From Oscarella lobularis (Eukaryota; Porifera; Homoscleromorpha; Homosclerophorida; Oscarellidae), in NCBI RefSeq assembly GCF_947507565.1, contig NC_089180.1, positions 2,666,001 through 2,730,000 of the forward strand: 64,000 nt of DNA, in the 5' to 3' direction. How positions within the stretch are numbered: the stretch's first letter is position 1; each line of letters begins with the position of its first letter. Positions 31,601 to 43,186 of the stretch are shown here, in pieces. Position numbers and translations under genes: made by a program. The notes beneath the pieces are model-generated. The model saw only the letters and a program-made list of their open reading frames with translations. It had not been told where the DNA came from and did not search any database.

Positions 31601-32575
31601 TGAGTACCTACAAAAGAAAACACATTGAGTACCTTAAACAGAAAATACATTCAGTACCTACAACAGAAAAAACATTGAGTACCTACAACAGAAAACATAT
31701 TGAGTACATAAAACAGAAAAAATATTGAGTACGTACAACAGAAAACACATTGAGCACCTACAACAGAAAAAAAATTGAGTACCTACAACAGAAAACACAT
31801 TGAGCACCTACAACAGAAAACACATTGAGTACCTACAACAGAAAACACATTGAGTACCTTCAACAGAAAACATATTGAGTACCTACAACAGAAAACACAT
31901 CGAGTGCCTTCAGCAAAAAACATATTGAGTACCTTCAACAGAAAACATATTGAGTACCTTCAACAGATAACATATTGAGTACCTACAACAGAAAGCACAT
32001 TGAGTACCTACAACAGAAAACATATTGAGTAACTTCAAAAGAAAACACATTGAGTACCTACAACAGAAAACACATTGAGTACCTACAACAGAAAACACAT
32101 TCAGAAACTTCAACAGAAAACACATTGAGTACCTACAACAGAAAACACATTGAGTACCTTCAACAAAAACACATTCAGTACCTTCAAAAGAAAACACATT
32201 CAGTACCTTCAACAGAAAACGTATTGAGTACCTAAAACAGAAAACACATTGAGTACCTACAACAGAAAACACATTCAGTAACTTCAACAGAAAACACATT
32301 GAGTACCTACAACAGAAAACATATTGAGTACCTTCAACAGAAAACACATTGAGTACCTTTATCAGAAAACACATTGAGTACCTACAACAGAAAACTCATT
32401 GAGTAACTTCAACAGAAAACACCTTGAGTACCTAAAACAGAAACCACATTGAGTACCTTCAACAGAAAAAACATTCAGTACCTTCAACAGAAAACACATT
32501 TAGTACCTTCAAGAGAAAACATATTGAGTACCTACAACAGAAAACACATCGAGTACCTACAACAGAAAACTCATT
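31590..32575. repeat. 25-bp minisatellite, about 39 units
   Basis: CAGAAAACACATTGAGTACC plus TACAA or TTCAA repeats with small variations across nearly 1 kb. Variants ATATTGAGT, CATTCAGT and CTTCAAC recur in mixed order. Because 25 is not a multiple of 3, long open frames arise on both strands (Val/Phe/Cys-rich on the minus strand); these are not genes. Confidence 0.95.
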
Positions 32576-34042
32576 AGAAACAACGTGTTTAGTCAAAACG
32601 GAGGCGGTTTCTATTATCAAGACCCTTACCTAGCGGACGAGAGTGTGATTTTTTCTGGAAACATGTTTGAAGAGAACGACGTTGGATCCGCCTGTTGAGC
32701 TGAGTGCGAAGACAAGGATCGCGTAATTGTAGAAGGAAACACGTTTGTTCGTAAACATGGGGAAGTCAATCATGTTGTTGTCTCCTAGCACAAACTTTAA
32801 TAGCGGAGTGCAAGTTCAGAACGTCGCCTTCGTCAGAAATAATACGTTGAAAAGTAACGTTGTTTACAATGGAACAATAGCCTCTAAAACGTTGCCCAAC
32901 TGCGTTCTTGAAGTGACAAAAAGTGTGAACGTAGAAGTCTATCACAACGTATTTGACAATCCAGGTTCTTCATATGATGTTGGCAGTGCAGTCGAAGGAA
33001 CGTCGTCCTTGGACAGAATCAATTTCACACTCAACTATTGGGGTACAGATAACGAACTGATTATTCAAAAGAGAATTTTTGATTTTGACTATTCGAGCTT
33101 CTTGGCTACAATCAAGTACTTTCCCTTTCTGCTGTCTGCAGACCCATCTGACGTGGCAGGATCAACATCCTAGAAAGTACCCACTCTTTGTTACTCCTTC
33201 TGGGGAAGTAGGAGGTCAATTGAGCGACTCTGTGACGTTGACAGCGGCTGGTTCTCCGTATCTGATCACGAGAGACATCACGATCCTTCCACCCGGCTCA
33301 CTTTCTATTGAAGCTGGCGTCGTCATTGAAGTCAAGGCGAATACAGGCATTTTGGTTGAAGGCAGCATGACGTCACTAGGAAGTTCAATCAGTCCTGTTA
33401 CATTTCGTCCACAATCGGTTCCGTCAGGACAACAAAATGATAGTGAATTTCGTATCGCAGATGGCTATTATTCTGGAGACGACGAATCTGGAACACTACA
33501 AGTCAATTTTCATCAATTTTGGCGGACAATTTGCCTACCATCTAATGTAAGCAAAGACTACACGTCTCTAAGAAAGCTTGCTGATTTAGCGTGTAAAAGG
33601 CTTGGCTACACCCGAGGCTCCGATTCTACCCGTACTTGGTTTCCGTCTTTGGGAACACCTATCATTACAAAATTCAGCTGTCCGGGGAATGCCACTGACA
33701 TTTCTCGCTGCACATTTAGTTCACAGAAGTATTCAGCATCAAGTCGTTGCCTCTCGATTTTTTATGTCCGCTGCTATGATATTGTATCTGTCAATGACAG
33801 ACAACTGGGGAGGATGGGCAGGAATTCGATTTTCTCCAACGTCAACCGTCTCCGTTTCAAGAAGCAGTCATGCATTGCCTTCGTCGGTGCTGCAGCATAT
33901 ATTGATACAAGGGGCTGGAAGATGGAGGACACGAAATGTTCCTTCCGTGCGAGCCATACTGAAGTCACCTACGTTCGTTAACGTGACTATCAAAGATTCT
34001 GCGTCAACTGCCTTATCTTTCGAGTACCTTCACGAAGAATAA
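32576..34042 (+). pseudogene. Bark-beetle-like protein: beta-helix plus SRCR
   Basis: Protein bark beetle is a large extracellular protein of tricellular junctions with parallel beta-helix repeats and an SRCR domain. Here ESVIFSGNMFEEND, FVRNNTLKSNVVYNG and VEVYHNVFDNPGSSYDVG are beta-helix turns. GGQLSDSVTLTAAGSPYLIT with LSIEAGVVIEVKANTGILV and FRIADGYYSGDDESGTLQV enter an SRCR domain (LADLACKRLGYTRG, FSCPGNATDISRCTF, RCLSIFYVRCYD). WAGIRFSPTSTVSVSRSS with SPTFVNVTIKDSAST follows. A TGA at about 32695, a one-base shift near 33170 and another near 33785 break the frame, and the 5' end is cut by the minisatellite. Confidence 0.8.
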
Positions 34043-34249
34043 TCCTATTGTACTTTTTTTTTCTTTTTTTAGGAGGGAGGTCTTTTAGGCGAGGGGATTC
34101 GGGAGAGTGTCAGATAAGTGCATTATATAGTCTTATATGTTATTTGGGCTTTGGTTGCTGTGTCTACGTAGGGGTGGATCAAATACGGAGGGTCGATACT
34201 ATTTAGGTGGTACAGATTTATTTTTAGTTTTGGAATTATTTCTAATTTT

Positions 34250-34430
34250 TTTTACTTTAGGGGAAACCCAACGGCTTATCGTTCGAGCTCGGCTCGCTGA
34301 GCCTGAGCCCGAGCGAGCAGCGTCGCGAGCCCGAGCAGTGCGCCCGTGTCGCCGTCGACGCGCCTGCCGCATTCGCCCGTCGCCTCGCGAAAGCATTCAG
34401 CTCAAACGCGAGGTATAGGCTAATTTAATT
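34250..34430. other. GC-rich CpG-dense stretch
   Basis: GAGC/GCTC and CGAGC words repeat with local palindromes in an otherwise AT-rich area. It could be a promoter-type CpG island or low-complexity coding; I see no gene that fits. Confidence 0.3.
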
Positions 34431-34611
34431 GAATTAAGTCGCGTAACGCGGAAATGACGAAGAAGGGAATCCCAAAACGACGTTCTTGTCTTCACTCTTC
34501 CCCCACCCCATGGGGCGATTTCGCTTTCTCCCGCACGTAACGTCACAAAAGCGACATATAAAACACCCTATGTGTTATTTTCGTTGTGTGTGTGGGTGTG
34601 GTTTACTTCTC

Positions 34612-34870
34612 CTCTTGACCCCCTCTCTCTTTCTTCCATAGTCCGTCCCTTTCCCTCCTTACTCGCTGTACTTACTCTCTTCCTTCTAATCGCGTCCCCC
34701 TAGGTAGAAAATATTAAAACTGAACACTTAAAAGAGAATCCATACCTCTTTCGATTACTCTCGACCCCCCTCCTCTCTTTCTTCGACTGTCCGTCCTTTC
34801 CTTCCCTGCTTGCCTCACTTTCTCTCTTCCTTCTAATCGTGTCCCCCTAGGTAAAAAACTGAACACTTAA
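34612..34870. repeat. Direct duplication of a pyrimidine-rich segment
   Basis: The segment containing CTCTCTTCCTTCTAATCG, then GTCCCCCTAGGTA, then AACTGAACACTTAA occurs twice about 130-150 bp apart (first ending at about 34733, second at about 34870). Both copies carry matching CT-rich leaders. Confidence 0.75.
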
Positions 34871-36142
34871 GTTCGACGGCTGATGAGGGCGGGAAACGAC
34901 GAGTCGGCTGTTGCTGCTGCTGCGGGCGATCGTCTGTCGGCTGCGGAGTGGGACTCTTGCCGCGAGCTCGCGTGCCTTCGACCGATCGCGAATGCTGGTG
35001 ATAAGTTCTGATGCGGGGAGTTGTTTGTGGAGAAAGTGACGCCGGGATGGATCAACTGTCTGCAGCTTGGCCTTGACGTTTGTCAGAAGATAATGATTGT
35101 CGCGATCGGCTGTGACGGGCCTGTCAATCTTCACTCTCGGCCGCGGTCCTGTTGAAGGAAAGAAAAAGAATTAGATGTTAGCCACCTGGCGGCACGCTAC
35201 GCTCAAGTATATGTCCGTCCAAATTTTAGTTCGCGTGCGCCTAAACGTTTAATTGAGCGGAAGGACCGACCAGACAATCTGTGGTGATATCCTGAAAATC
35301 CAACGAAGCGCTTCGCAATTGAATTGGCTCTCTTTTCCCATCGCTTTAGAGAAGAGAACTTCAATCTGAATTTCCTTCAATTCGAGTTTTTCGTCCAGTA
35401 CGGCACGCTGGCCTTCCATTTCGCCCAGCTTGCGAAAGAGGTCTGTAAACTCTTCGTTCTTTTCTTTCAATTCGTTTTCCGCTTCTTCTAACTTCTCCGT
35501 TAGATTCAGCACTTGGTTTTCACTCAATTCAAGCTTCTTCTTCAATGGGTCGATCTCTTCATTTTTTTCCTTTTCGAGTAACTCAATCCGATTGATAAGA
35601 CTCTCCATTTTTTCGTTTAATTCGACATTCTCTTTTAGCACCTTTTCTGACATCTCAGAATTTCTCTTTTCCGCCTTCTCGTAAGCCAATTTCTCACTCG
35701 TCCACAATTTGCGATTGAACTCGTCTCCACGTGATACGCTATCCACAAACACAGCCGCTTCCTTATCATCAACTTCCTCATCTTCGTCATCAGAACTCGA
35801 ACTCGATGATGACGTAGGAGGTGGTGGCGAACTCTTCTCGTCATCATCATCATCGTTGGGAGTCTTTTCCACGGCAGCATCATCGGTATTTTGAGCCGGA
35901 GTCGCCAGACTTCCGCATGGGGAATTTCCCTCCACCAAGTCTTCGACTTGGAAAGTTTTCCCGACACTCCCCGCCTGAAACCGCTTGGTTTCAGAAGCGT
36001 CCGTTGTCCGACTCTCGTCGATTACTTCGTACGAAGACAGACTGTGGTCGGTCGAGGTCTCCTCGAAGGCAAACGGCTGGCTTGCCACGCGTGCTTTGCC
36101 ACCGAGAAGCCAGCTCCTTGTTTCCCAGCAACATCCGAACAC
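34850..36142 (-). CDS. Acidic coiled-coil protein, unidentified
   Basis: The main exon (36142 down to about 35280) has a Ser/Asp-rich segment (DDDDDEKSSPPPPTSSSSS) followed by a long heptad-rich coiled coil: LKENVELNEKMESLINRIEL, PLKKKLELSENQVLNLTEKL, MEGQRAVLDEKLELKEIQIE. A possible following exon (35150-34850) reads VKIDRPVTADRDNHYLLTNV and SRRHFLHKQLPASELITSI. The coiled coil resembles in style, but not recognisably in sequence, the one at 41.6-42.9 kb. I cannot name it. Confidence 0.5.
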
Positions 36143-36194
36143 ATCATAAAGCTCTCCAAAACGCTAACCCCGCCACAATCGCTCAACGAAACCT

Positions 36195-36912
36195 TTATGA
36201 GAGAAAAATTGACGTGAAAGTTTTATTGGTTTCGCCACACAAGGAATACACAGAACAAGGGAACGGTACAAGTGAGTTCTCATGCAGCTGGACAAAGCTT
36301 CTGGCTGTTTTAGTTGTACCATAAATCAGTTTAACGAGAAAAAGGCCGTCATGCAGCGGAAAAGGATTGTCGTATTTGACTAGCATTTGCCTCTCTTCGC
36401 GCCTGTTTTCACCTCTTTCTTCACTGATATTAATTTGTCCTTGTTTTTTCGTTCTGGGCTCATCAACAATTAAGAAGAATAGTGAAAGGTAGTTGTTTTG
36501 AACAGGAATCCGAAACCAAAGCGTGCACCACTATGCTTGTATGTGTATAACGTATAGGGACGCCTTCCTTTGTATTTTGCACCACGATAATGACGTTCTT
36601 GACCATTTGTAGGCGCATGGTCAACTCGCCAGCAAATTTGAATTTTCGACTGAGAAAGAGGCGGCGACTGTCGTCCTTAGACATTTCAATTTCTGGCCAG
36701 TTGTCAATAGCCCAAAGAAACGACCAAGGCTCCTTTACCTTTATTTTTTGGTATGTCTCTAGAGATAGCACCTTTTCATCAGTCTCCTTTTGCCGCGTCA
36801 GAAGAAGTTGCATGTGTTTGTGGATGTCTTTCTGCATGTGCAGTGGCATCTCTTCTCGACGTCCCTGGGCCAACACAATTCTTCTATGACATGATACGAC
36901 AACTAGAAACAA
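36195..36912 (-). pseudogene. TRAF-like fragment: zinc finger end plus MATH domain
   Basis: EEMPLHMQKDIHKHMQLLLT looks like the last TRAF-type zinc finger. LSLETYQKIKVKEPWSFLW, IDNWPEIEMSKDDSRRLFLS and RKFKFAGELTMRLQM resemble a MATH (TRAF-C) domain, which binds receptor tails in immune signalling. After VIIVVQNTKEG the frame is lost; a further minus-strand piece (YDNPFPLHDGLFLVKLIYG) may belong to it. No RING or upstream zinc fingers are found. Confidence 0.5.
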
Positions 36913-37008
36913 CTTACCCCGAAATGAGCAGCCAAGCCTCGTATACTCACAGCTAATGAGAACTCTCGGACAGTCACCCGTTGTACCCTTAGAGCGATGA
37001 CGCTTACA

Positions 37009-38300
37009 CTTAACATGAATATTCAGCTATCGAATCTGTGTCAATTTTTACCTCAAGTATGGAAGAAAGATTTCATTGGAATTTTTTTCAATTTTTTTAT
37101 TTATAAGGACAAAGTTGTTGATTTTGCTAAAATGAATCCCCTGGTCGACCTTTTTCGCGCGACCGTGAAAGCAGTTCGTTTTTCGTATCCGTGACGACCA
37201 AAAATTATTTAATTATTTTTATAATTGAATTTTGACATTGGACACGAGGAATTGATTCAACGTCAGGAAGAACTTCACAATATGGAGGAGGGAGGCAAAG
37301 AAATGAAAGCGAGACAAGAACAATTGACACAACAGCAGGAATTGCATCGAGGCGACGTTCAAGGAGAGAAGACAACAAATCAGCAATCTCAAAGAACTCA
37401 AAAGGAAACGCGCCTACGTGGTAATTAATTAATTAAAATAATAAAATAGAATAAATAAAGAATGTATTCTGTGTCACGTGCTCTAGTATTACTATAGTCT
37501 TCGCGATGTGCACACGGCTGCGAAGGAACGTCTCTCTGTTGCTACGAGGCAATTGAAACAAGCCAAAGATGGGTTCAGGCCAATTCAACGAAAAATCACT
37601 GAAGCAACTGACAATGTTGATGCACACAAAATTTCTACTAGAGATTTGGTAATCGTCATCTGTGTTAGCTATATGAGGATATGTATCATGTAGCAATCCT
37701 TGTATAGTCTCACAAAGTGACAAAGGGTAGACAGGACGTATCCGGGAAATTGAGCACTTTACAATCTCTAGAACATGACGTAATAAAATTAATTAATTAA
37801 TTAATTAAATTTAATAATGTTGAATTCAGCTGGAAGAGCCCAAACAAACTTATGAGGATGCTCGTATCAAAGAGAAGAAGCGTATGGAAGAGTGAGTTCA
37901 TATCATATAACGTGTTTATTATCTATTTATTTTTATGTCTTAGTATCCGACACCTTGAGAGGGAAATACGGGCTCTCAAAGACAAACAAGAAGCTCTTCC
38001 GCCTTCCGAAGACGTCAGCGTAAAAAAACTAAAATCCCGGATATTGTATTACCACAATTTTTTAGGCACAAGCCAATGAACTTGCGCATAAAATTTCAAA
38101 GTGCAGCCGGGATATTAACAGAGTATCAACCGATAGGACCCGTATACGTCAGGAAAGCGATGAAAAGCTTGATCAAGAGGTAAGAAACATACATGACGTC
38201 ATCATTTATATTAATTCTTGTTTGTTTATATGTTTATTATTAATTATTTTTTAGATTGATAAGAGGAGAAAACGGCGTTGCTCTTGGAAAAAAACGTTTT
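37009..38300 (+). pseudogene. SMC5: SMC5-like fragment (hinge-proximal coiled coil only)
   Basis: SMC5 is the ATPase arm of the SMC5/6 genome-stability complex. IQLSNLCQFLPQ is followed, after a GT-AG intron, by DKVVDFAKMNPLVDLFRAT, the distinctive SMC5 sequence just after the N-terminal ATPase half. Coiled-coil exons follow: ELIQRQEELHNMEEGGKEMK, AAKERLSVATRQLKQAKDG, EKKRMEEIRHLEREIRALK, ANELAHKISKCSRDINRV. No Walker A, hinge or C-terminal ATPase half is present, so it is truncated at both ends. Exon junctions are plausible but some lack clear sites. Confidence 0.65.
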
Positions 38301-38935
38301 TCTTTCACTTTTTAGGTCTACGACATTTTGCAGGAGGCGCTGTTCAGCGAGAGCTCATCCGACTTGGGTACGAAGGGGGGTCAACGTTGTTTCTCCACTA
38401 TGGATTGACTGTTGACTTGCTTCAGCGCTGATCTTGCGCGTTGGGATTTATTATTAGTGTATTTTTACTAATAGCAGGCTGTATATGCTGTACCAACTTA
38501 CATGTACTGGATGTCATAAGCGTTCTGGGGACGTTGGGAGATAGGCCCCTCTCCAGTAAGCCTGATTAATAGGAACATTCAGTGCAATTCTCACTGACTG
38601 AAAATAATGACGTCACATATGTGATGCCAACAGCTCACGCTGAAAGCAATGGGAGGCTGTCATTACTAGTCAAAGGGAAGTCGCTGCCTTCGTTAAGAAA
38701 AGACCTCTTTGTCAGAAGTTGACACAGAGAAGGAAGAAACTAAAGAAAATAGATATATAATTTTTTCAATTAATTATGTATGATCTTACAGCTATAACCG
38801 CTTCCGTTGACGGAGACGGATTCTTATTTCGACACAAATTAGAAAAAAGTCCACACAATTGTCCTTAGAAAGGTTACCTAATAAATATTATGTATGATCT
38901 CTATATGTAGTATTGACTCTGAATCATTATTATAG
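38301..38935. other. No recognised gene
   Basis: AT-rich sequence after the SMC5 fragment. I see no conserved frame, RNA gene or clear repeat. Confidence 0.4.
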
Positions 38936-38939
38936 GCCT

Positions 38940-39382
38940 ACGTCAATTGTTGAAGTAAGCAAGGCAATCAACGGCGGAATTACATTATGCTTAACAACAA
39001 AATCTCTCAAATGAGCTCCATCACCTAAACAACAAAAATAAATAGATAAATACGAAAATTAGCTATGGATATGTACCAGCAATATTCCCCAAGGCCCATA
39101 CAACTTCTCAGCGATGCTCATATTTGTCGGCACAGAGAGAAGTTGAATGAGAGCTGGCACGGCGCCAGAATCGACGACAGCGCAAGTGTGCTCGCTCACA
39201 GCAACATTCGTGAGTGCCCCATGCGGCTTCGTACTGAAGATTGTGAGAAAGGAGACGAATTTCGGTATAAATCCAGCATCAATTATTGCGTCAATAGGCG
39301 GATGACGTTCACGTGAGAGTAATTTTCTCGCTGTCTGGAGACCGTTTAGTTCTCTATATAGAAAACGAAGGCAAACGTCCAT
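38940..39382 (-). pseudogene. Importin-alpha armadillo fragment
   Basis: Importin alpha carries nuclear-localisation cargo. The minus strand gives ARKLLSRERHPPIDAIIDAG, ALTNVAVSEHTCAVVDSGAV and PALIQLLSVP. One frame over come VVWALGNIAG before a GTACAT donor, and, after an intron, GDGAHLRDFVVKHNVIPPL. These are ARM repeats 1-3 in correct order. The AAW part of one repeat is lost, the frame shifts near 39095, and both ends are cut; the 5' end abuts the minisatellite at 39.35 kb. Confidence 0.75.
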
Positions 39383-39650
39383 CGTTCTCTATATAGAGGC
39401 AATCGTCCATCGTTCTCTATATAGAAAACGAAGGGAAACGTCCATCGTTCTCTATATAGAAAACGAAGGCAATCGTCTATCGTTCTCTATATAGAAAACG
39501 AAGACAATCGTCCATCGTTCTCTATGTAGAAAACGAAGGCAATTGTCCATCGTTCTCTATATAGAAAACGAAGGCAATCGTCCATCGTTCTCTATATAGA
39601 AAACGAAGACAATCGTCCCCGTCCATCGTTCTCTATATAGAAAACTAAGG
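39350..39650. repeat. 35-bp minisatellite with palindromic core
   Basis: CGTTCTCTATATAGAAAACG plus AAGGCAATCGTCCAT repeats about eight times. The core GTTCTCTATATAGAAAAC is nearly palindromic. Confidence 0.92.
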
Positions 39651-39741
39651 CCCTTCTCCCTGATCTCCCGTATAAACACGGAAGGGCCGGGTACCACTGG
39701 TCTGCGACCACCCTGTTGTGGTCCTCTGAATCATCTCTGAA

Positions 39742-40420
39742 TCATCGGTAGCGTTTAAGAACAAGCAACGGCATGGATGTTGCGAACGGATCGCCCAGAC
39801 CCGCGACGACTTGCCCATTGCGAACCGCAGCCAGGTAAGATTTTATTGTGGCGTATCTTAACCCCTCTCTTGCCAGGGCTGCGCAAAACAGCGAGAGCAC
39901 GCGCTCCGAGGCTTGCAGACCCTGCAAACCTAGCTGCTCGCAAAAACGTTCGAACCGGCGTAGTCCAGAGGCGTAAGATCTCCGCGTGGAGTCCGCGACA
40001 CCTTGCGCAGTGTATCGTGAAAGAGCTCCCTCCACCGCGGCTCGTTCCAAGGCAATCCCGGCGGCGTCACCAGCTCCAGCAGCGTCCCTGGGATCGGCGT
40101 CGGCGCGGCGGCCGGCTGCGGAAAAGACGTCCTCAGCGTGGCGGGAGAAACGTTGCGCGAGAGCCCGTCCGCGAGGGTGTTCTGTTCTCCCGGGATATGT
40201 TCTCCATGCGAACCCGAAGTGCGCCGCAAAGAACTGAAGCGTACGCAGGAGCGGCATAAGCGCCGCGTCCCTGCTTGACCCCGACCGCACAGCCGCCACG
40301 ACCACCGTGTTGTCGCACTCAAGGAGAACCGACGCTCCCGACCAGCTCTCGCCCCACACCGCCGCCGCGAGTACGACCGGCAGAAGCTCTTTTGGTGCGA
40401 TCGGGAGGGGAGCCCACGAA
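39742..40420 (-). pseudogene. DIRS-like fragment: RNase H end plus recombinase N-term
   Basis: The minus frame is open from about 40420: APKELLPVVLAAAVWGESW, then ASVLLECDNTVVVAAVRSG (RNase H-type Asp), LMPLLRTLQFFAAHFGFAW, GRALAQRFSRHAEDV. A core-binding domain of a tyrosine recombinase follows (SRYTAQGVADSTRRSYASGL, FCAALAREGLRYATIKSYL, AVRNGQV), ending MPLLVLKRYR at 39742. The catalytic domain, whose remains sit at 2.7-3.1 kb in another copy, is missing. Minisatellites abut both ends. Confidence 0.8.
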
Positions 40421-41450
40421 TCTTTGATTTTTAGAGTGTCCCCTATATTAGAGAACGTAGTCCCTAATCTTTGATTTTAGAGGGTTCCCTATATTAGAGA
40501 ACGTAGTCCCTAATCTTTAATCTTTAGACGGTTCCCTATAATAGAGAACGTAGTCCCTAATCTTTGATTTTTAGAGGGTTCCCTATATTAGAGAACGTAG
40601 TCCCTAATCTTTAATCTTTAGACGGTTCCCTATATTAGAGAACGTAGTCCCTAATCTTTGCTTTTTAGAGGGTTCCCTATATTAGAGAACGTAGTCCCTA
40701 ATATTTAATCTTTAGACGGTTCCCTGTATTAGAGAACGTAGTCCCTAATCTTTGCTTTTTAGAGGGTTCCCTATATTAGAGAACGTAGTCCCTAATATTT
40801 AATCTTTAGACGGTTCCCTGTATTAGAGAACGTAGTCCCTAATCTTTAGACGGTTCCCTATATTAGAGAACGTAGTCCCTAATCTTTGATTTTTAGAGGG
40901 TTCCCTATATTCGAGAACGTAGTCCCTAATCTTTGATTTTTAGACGGTTCCCTATATTAGAGAACGTAGTCCCTAATCTTTGATTTTTAGACTGTTCCCT
41001 ATATTAGAGAACGTAGTCCCTAATCTTTGATTTGTAGAGGGTTTCCTGTATTAGAGAACGTAGTCCCTAATCTTTGATTTTTAGAGGGTTCACTATATTA
41101 GAGAACGTAGTCCCTAGTCTTTGATTTTTAGAGGGTTCCCTATACTAGAGAACGTAGTCCCTAATCTTTTATTTTTAGAGGGTTCCCTATATTAGAGAAC
41201 GTAGTCCCTAATCTTTTATTTTTAGACTGTTCCCTATATTAGAGAACGTAGTCCCTAATCTTTTATTTTTAGAGGGCTCCCTATATTAGAGAACGTAGTC
41301 CCTAATCTTTGATTTTCAGAGGGTTCCCTATATTAGAGAACGTAGTCCCTAATCTTTGATTTTTAGAGGGTTCCCTATATTAGAGAACATATTCCTTAAT
41401 CTTTGATTTTTAGAGGGTTCCCTATACTTGAAACGTAGTCCCTAATCGCA
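40420..41450. repeat. 47-bp minisatellite, about 22 units
   Basis: The unit TAGTCCCTAATCTTTGATTT plus TTAGAGGGTTCCCTATATTA plus GAGAACG repeats with few changes; alternate units have TTTAATCTTTAGACGG instead. GTTCCCTATATTAGAGAAC is almost a perfect palindrome. The same family forms the larger array at 53.0-55.3 kb. Confidence 0.95.
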
Positions 41451-41591
41451 CATATGCCTTACACTATAAATTATCATCACAAACACCAGAAAGTATTCAT
41501 TAGGGTTCTCACTACAAGGAAACACTAAACCAATATCCGCGACCACTTCCTAATGAGTTTGCCGCCTTTCGCGCCGGGATCAATGTGACTT

Positions 41592-42900
41592 CTAGTCTTC
41601 CTCGCCGGCGAAAGGCCTTTTCCAGCCTCGCTTCCCCGACGTTTCCAGCCGAGGCGATATGTATTTGATGGTATGAAGCTCCTTCGGTATTCTACCGTTT
41701 GGCGGAAGATCAGGCCAGTGCACCGACATGGGGGTCTGTGCTTTAGCCGGGGTCGGATTTGACAATTTCAATGAGGAGTGTTTTGCTTTGGCTAGCAGAC
41801 GAAATCCATATGCATTTGAGTCCGCTTCTTGCGCATGTTTCTCAATATCATCATTAGCAACTCTAGGCTGAGCTTTGAGCTCGTTCACACTAGCATCTCC
41901 AGCCTCTTTCACTTTCAAACGTCGCAACTCCGCGCGACTTTCATCCAAAGCATCATTCTTCGCTTTCAAGATTGTTTCCGCTTTCTGTCTCTCGCCTGTT
42001 CACAACGCAAATATCATTGAAGAAAAACGCTCTATTTTAATGACTTACTTCGAAGTTGAGCGGTATGTCCCTTCAGCAATTCGGTAATGCGTATTTGGAA
42101 TTTCTCCGCCATCTCTCGTCTCGCCGTCTCATTTGTCTTGTCTTGGGCTTGAAGCTGGGAGATTTCCATCTTTTTCTCCACATTTTCCTTTATAAGCTTC
42201 TTTATAATCTCATTCTGTCGCGATTTCTCTGCTTCCGCCTTGGCCAACTTCTCTTCGACAGTACTTTGCACAAGTTGAGTCACAGTGCTCGACTTTTCAT
42301 TGAACATCTTCAACAAGTTGGAGTACTTCTTTTGCAATTCTGCCTCTTTGGCGCGCAATTGAGTGAATTCTTTTTGCTCTGCGTCACTCTTCTCTCTCAC
42401 GTCAGCAATCATTGATTCTAGTTCTGATATTTGACGATCCTTTGCTCTTTCCTTCTTTTCAAGAGCCTCAATTGTCTTCCTCTGGTTAGCTATGATACTC
42501 TCAAACGACTTTATCATTTTATCTTTGACGTGCAATTGAGCAGAAAATGATTCTTTTAGCTCATCTTCAGAGCTCTCCTTCTCCTTCCTAAAAGCGTCCA
42601 ACTTCTTCGTCAGATCAACAATCAATATCTCCTTCTCATCATCAGCTCCTGCATCACTTTGCTCCATCGCGCGACTGTTCTCTACCTCCATCTCCGAAGT
42701 CGACGTGTTGTCCTCCAATTCCACAATCAACGCTCTAAATTCATTGAGCAACGTCGACAGCGATTGCTCCTTGGCTAGCAAGTCGTCGACACTTTTTTCC
42801 TTTGCGGAGAGACTCGCGCTCAGAGCGACTTCTTTATCAGAAAATGCTTCCATCAGCTCTGTGTATTTTTCAGCTGCTGAGAAGAAAAACGTTTCGACGT
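41592..42900 (-). CDS. Long coiled-coil protein, unidentified
   Basis: From an acceptor near 42870 the frame is open through MEAFSDKEVALSASLSAKEK, long heptad-rich helices (KKLDAFRKEKESSEDELKE, LEKKERAKDRQISELESMI, KYSNLLKMFNEKSSTV) to AQLRS. A 50-nt GT-AG intron joins it to ERQKAETILKAKNDALDESR. The C-terminal 80 residues are Pro- and Lys-rich (AKAQTPMSVHWPDLPPNG, LHTIKYISPRLETSGKRGW). The frame is clean throughout. The first exon is not found; 42.9-43.05 kb may be its promoter. No family is recognised. Confidence 0.6.
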
Positions 42901-43049
42901 AGCGAACTGAGGGAAAAGCGCATGCGTTCTTCGCTCTGCAGTTCCTATAGTGCTCGCGATAGTGAAAAGTAAGACGATTTGCTCCTTATTCTCTATCTAG
43001 CTACCGACGGTACGTATTTTTCCGAGTTTGTCTGCATAGTTCTGTACAA

Positions 43050-43186
43050 ATGTCAGGCGAGGATTGGGCCGCCGAATCGACCGCGCAACCCGCCGTGAGT
43101 GAACCGGCGTGTTAGAAAGTGCCGAAGTGAAGCTCTTCGGTCGCTGGGTTTCCGAGGAGGTTCAAGTGAACGACATCAGTCTAACT
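43050..43186 (+). pseudogene. RPS5: Ribosomal protein S5 (uS7) N-terminal fragment
   Basis: MSGEDWAAESTAQPA is followed by an apparent 21-nt GT...TAG interval and then AEVKLFGRWVSEEVQVNDIS before a GTAAGC donor at 43187. VKLFG-W-x(3)-VQ-NDIS is the N-terminus of eukaryotic RPS5. The interval is too short for an intron and leaves the phase wrong, so part of it is lost. No later exons follow, so this is a fragment. Confidence 0.7.

Noticed and set aside
31910-32374. 154-codon minus-strand open frame in the 25-bp minisatellite
   Set aside because: Pure repeat translation (FSVEGTQYVF-type units).
31590-32575. CRISPR-like array
   Set aside because: Units are contiguous 25-bp repeats without unique spacers, in a spliced eukaryotic gene context.
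36006-36324. Plus-strand open frames over the coiled-coil gene
   Set aside because: Shadows of the acidic and coiled-coil coding on the minus strand.
40420-41450. CRISPR-like repeat-spacer pattern with palindromic core
   Set aside because: The intervals between palindromes are themselves repeated; it is a minisatellite.
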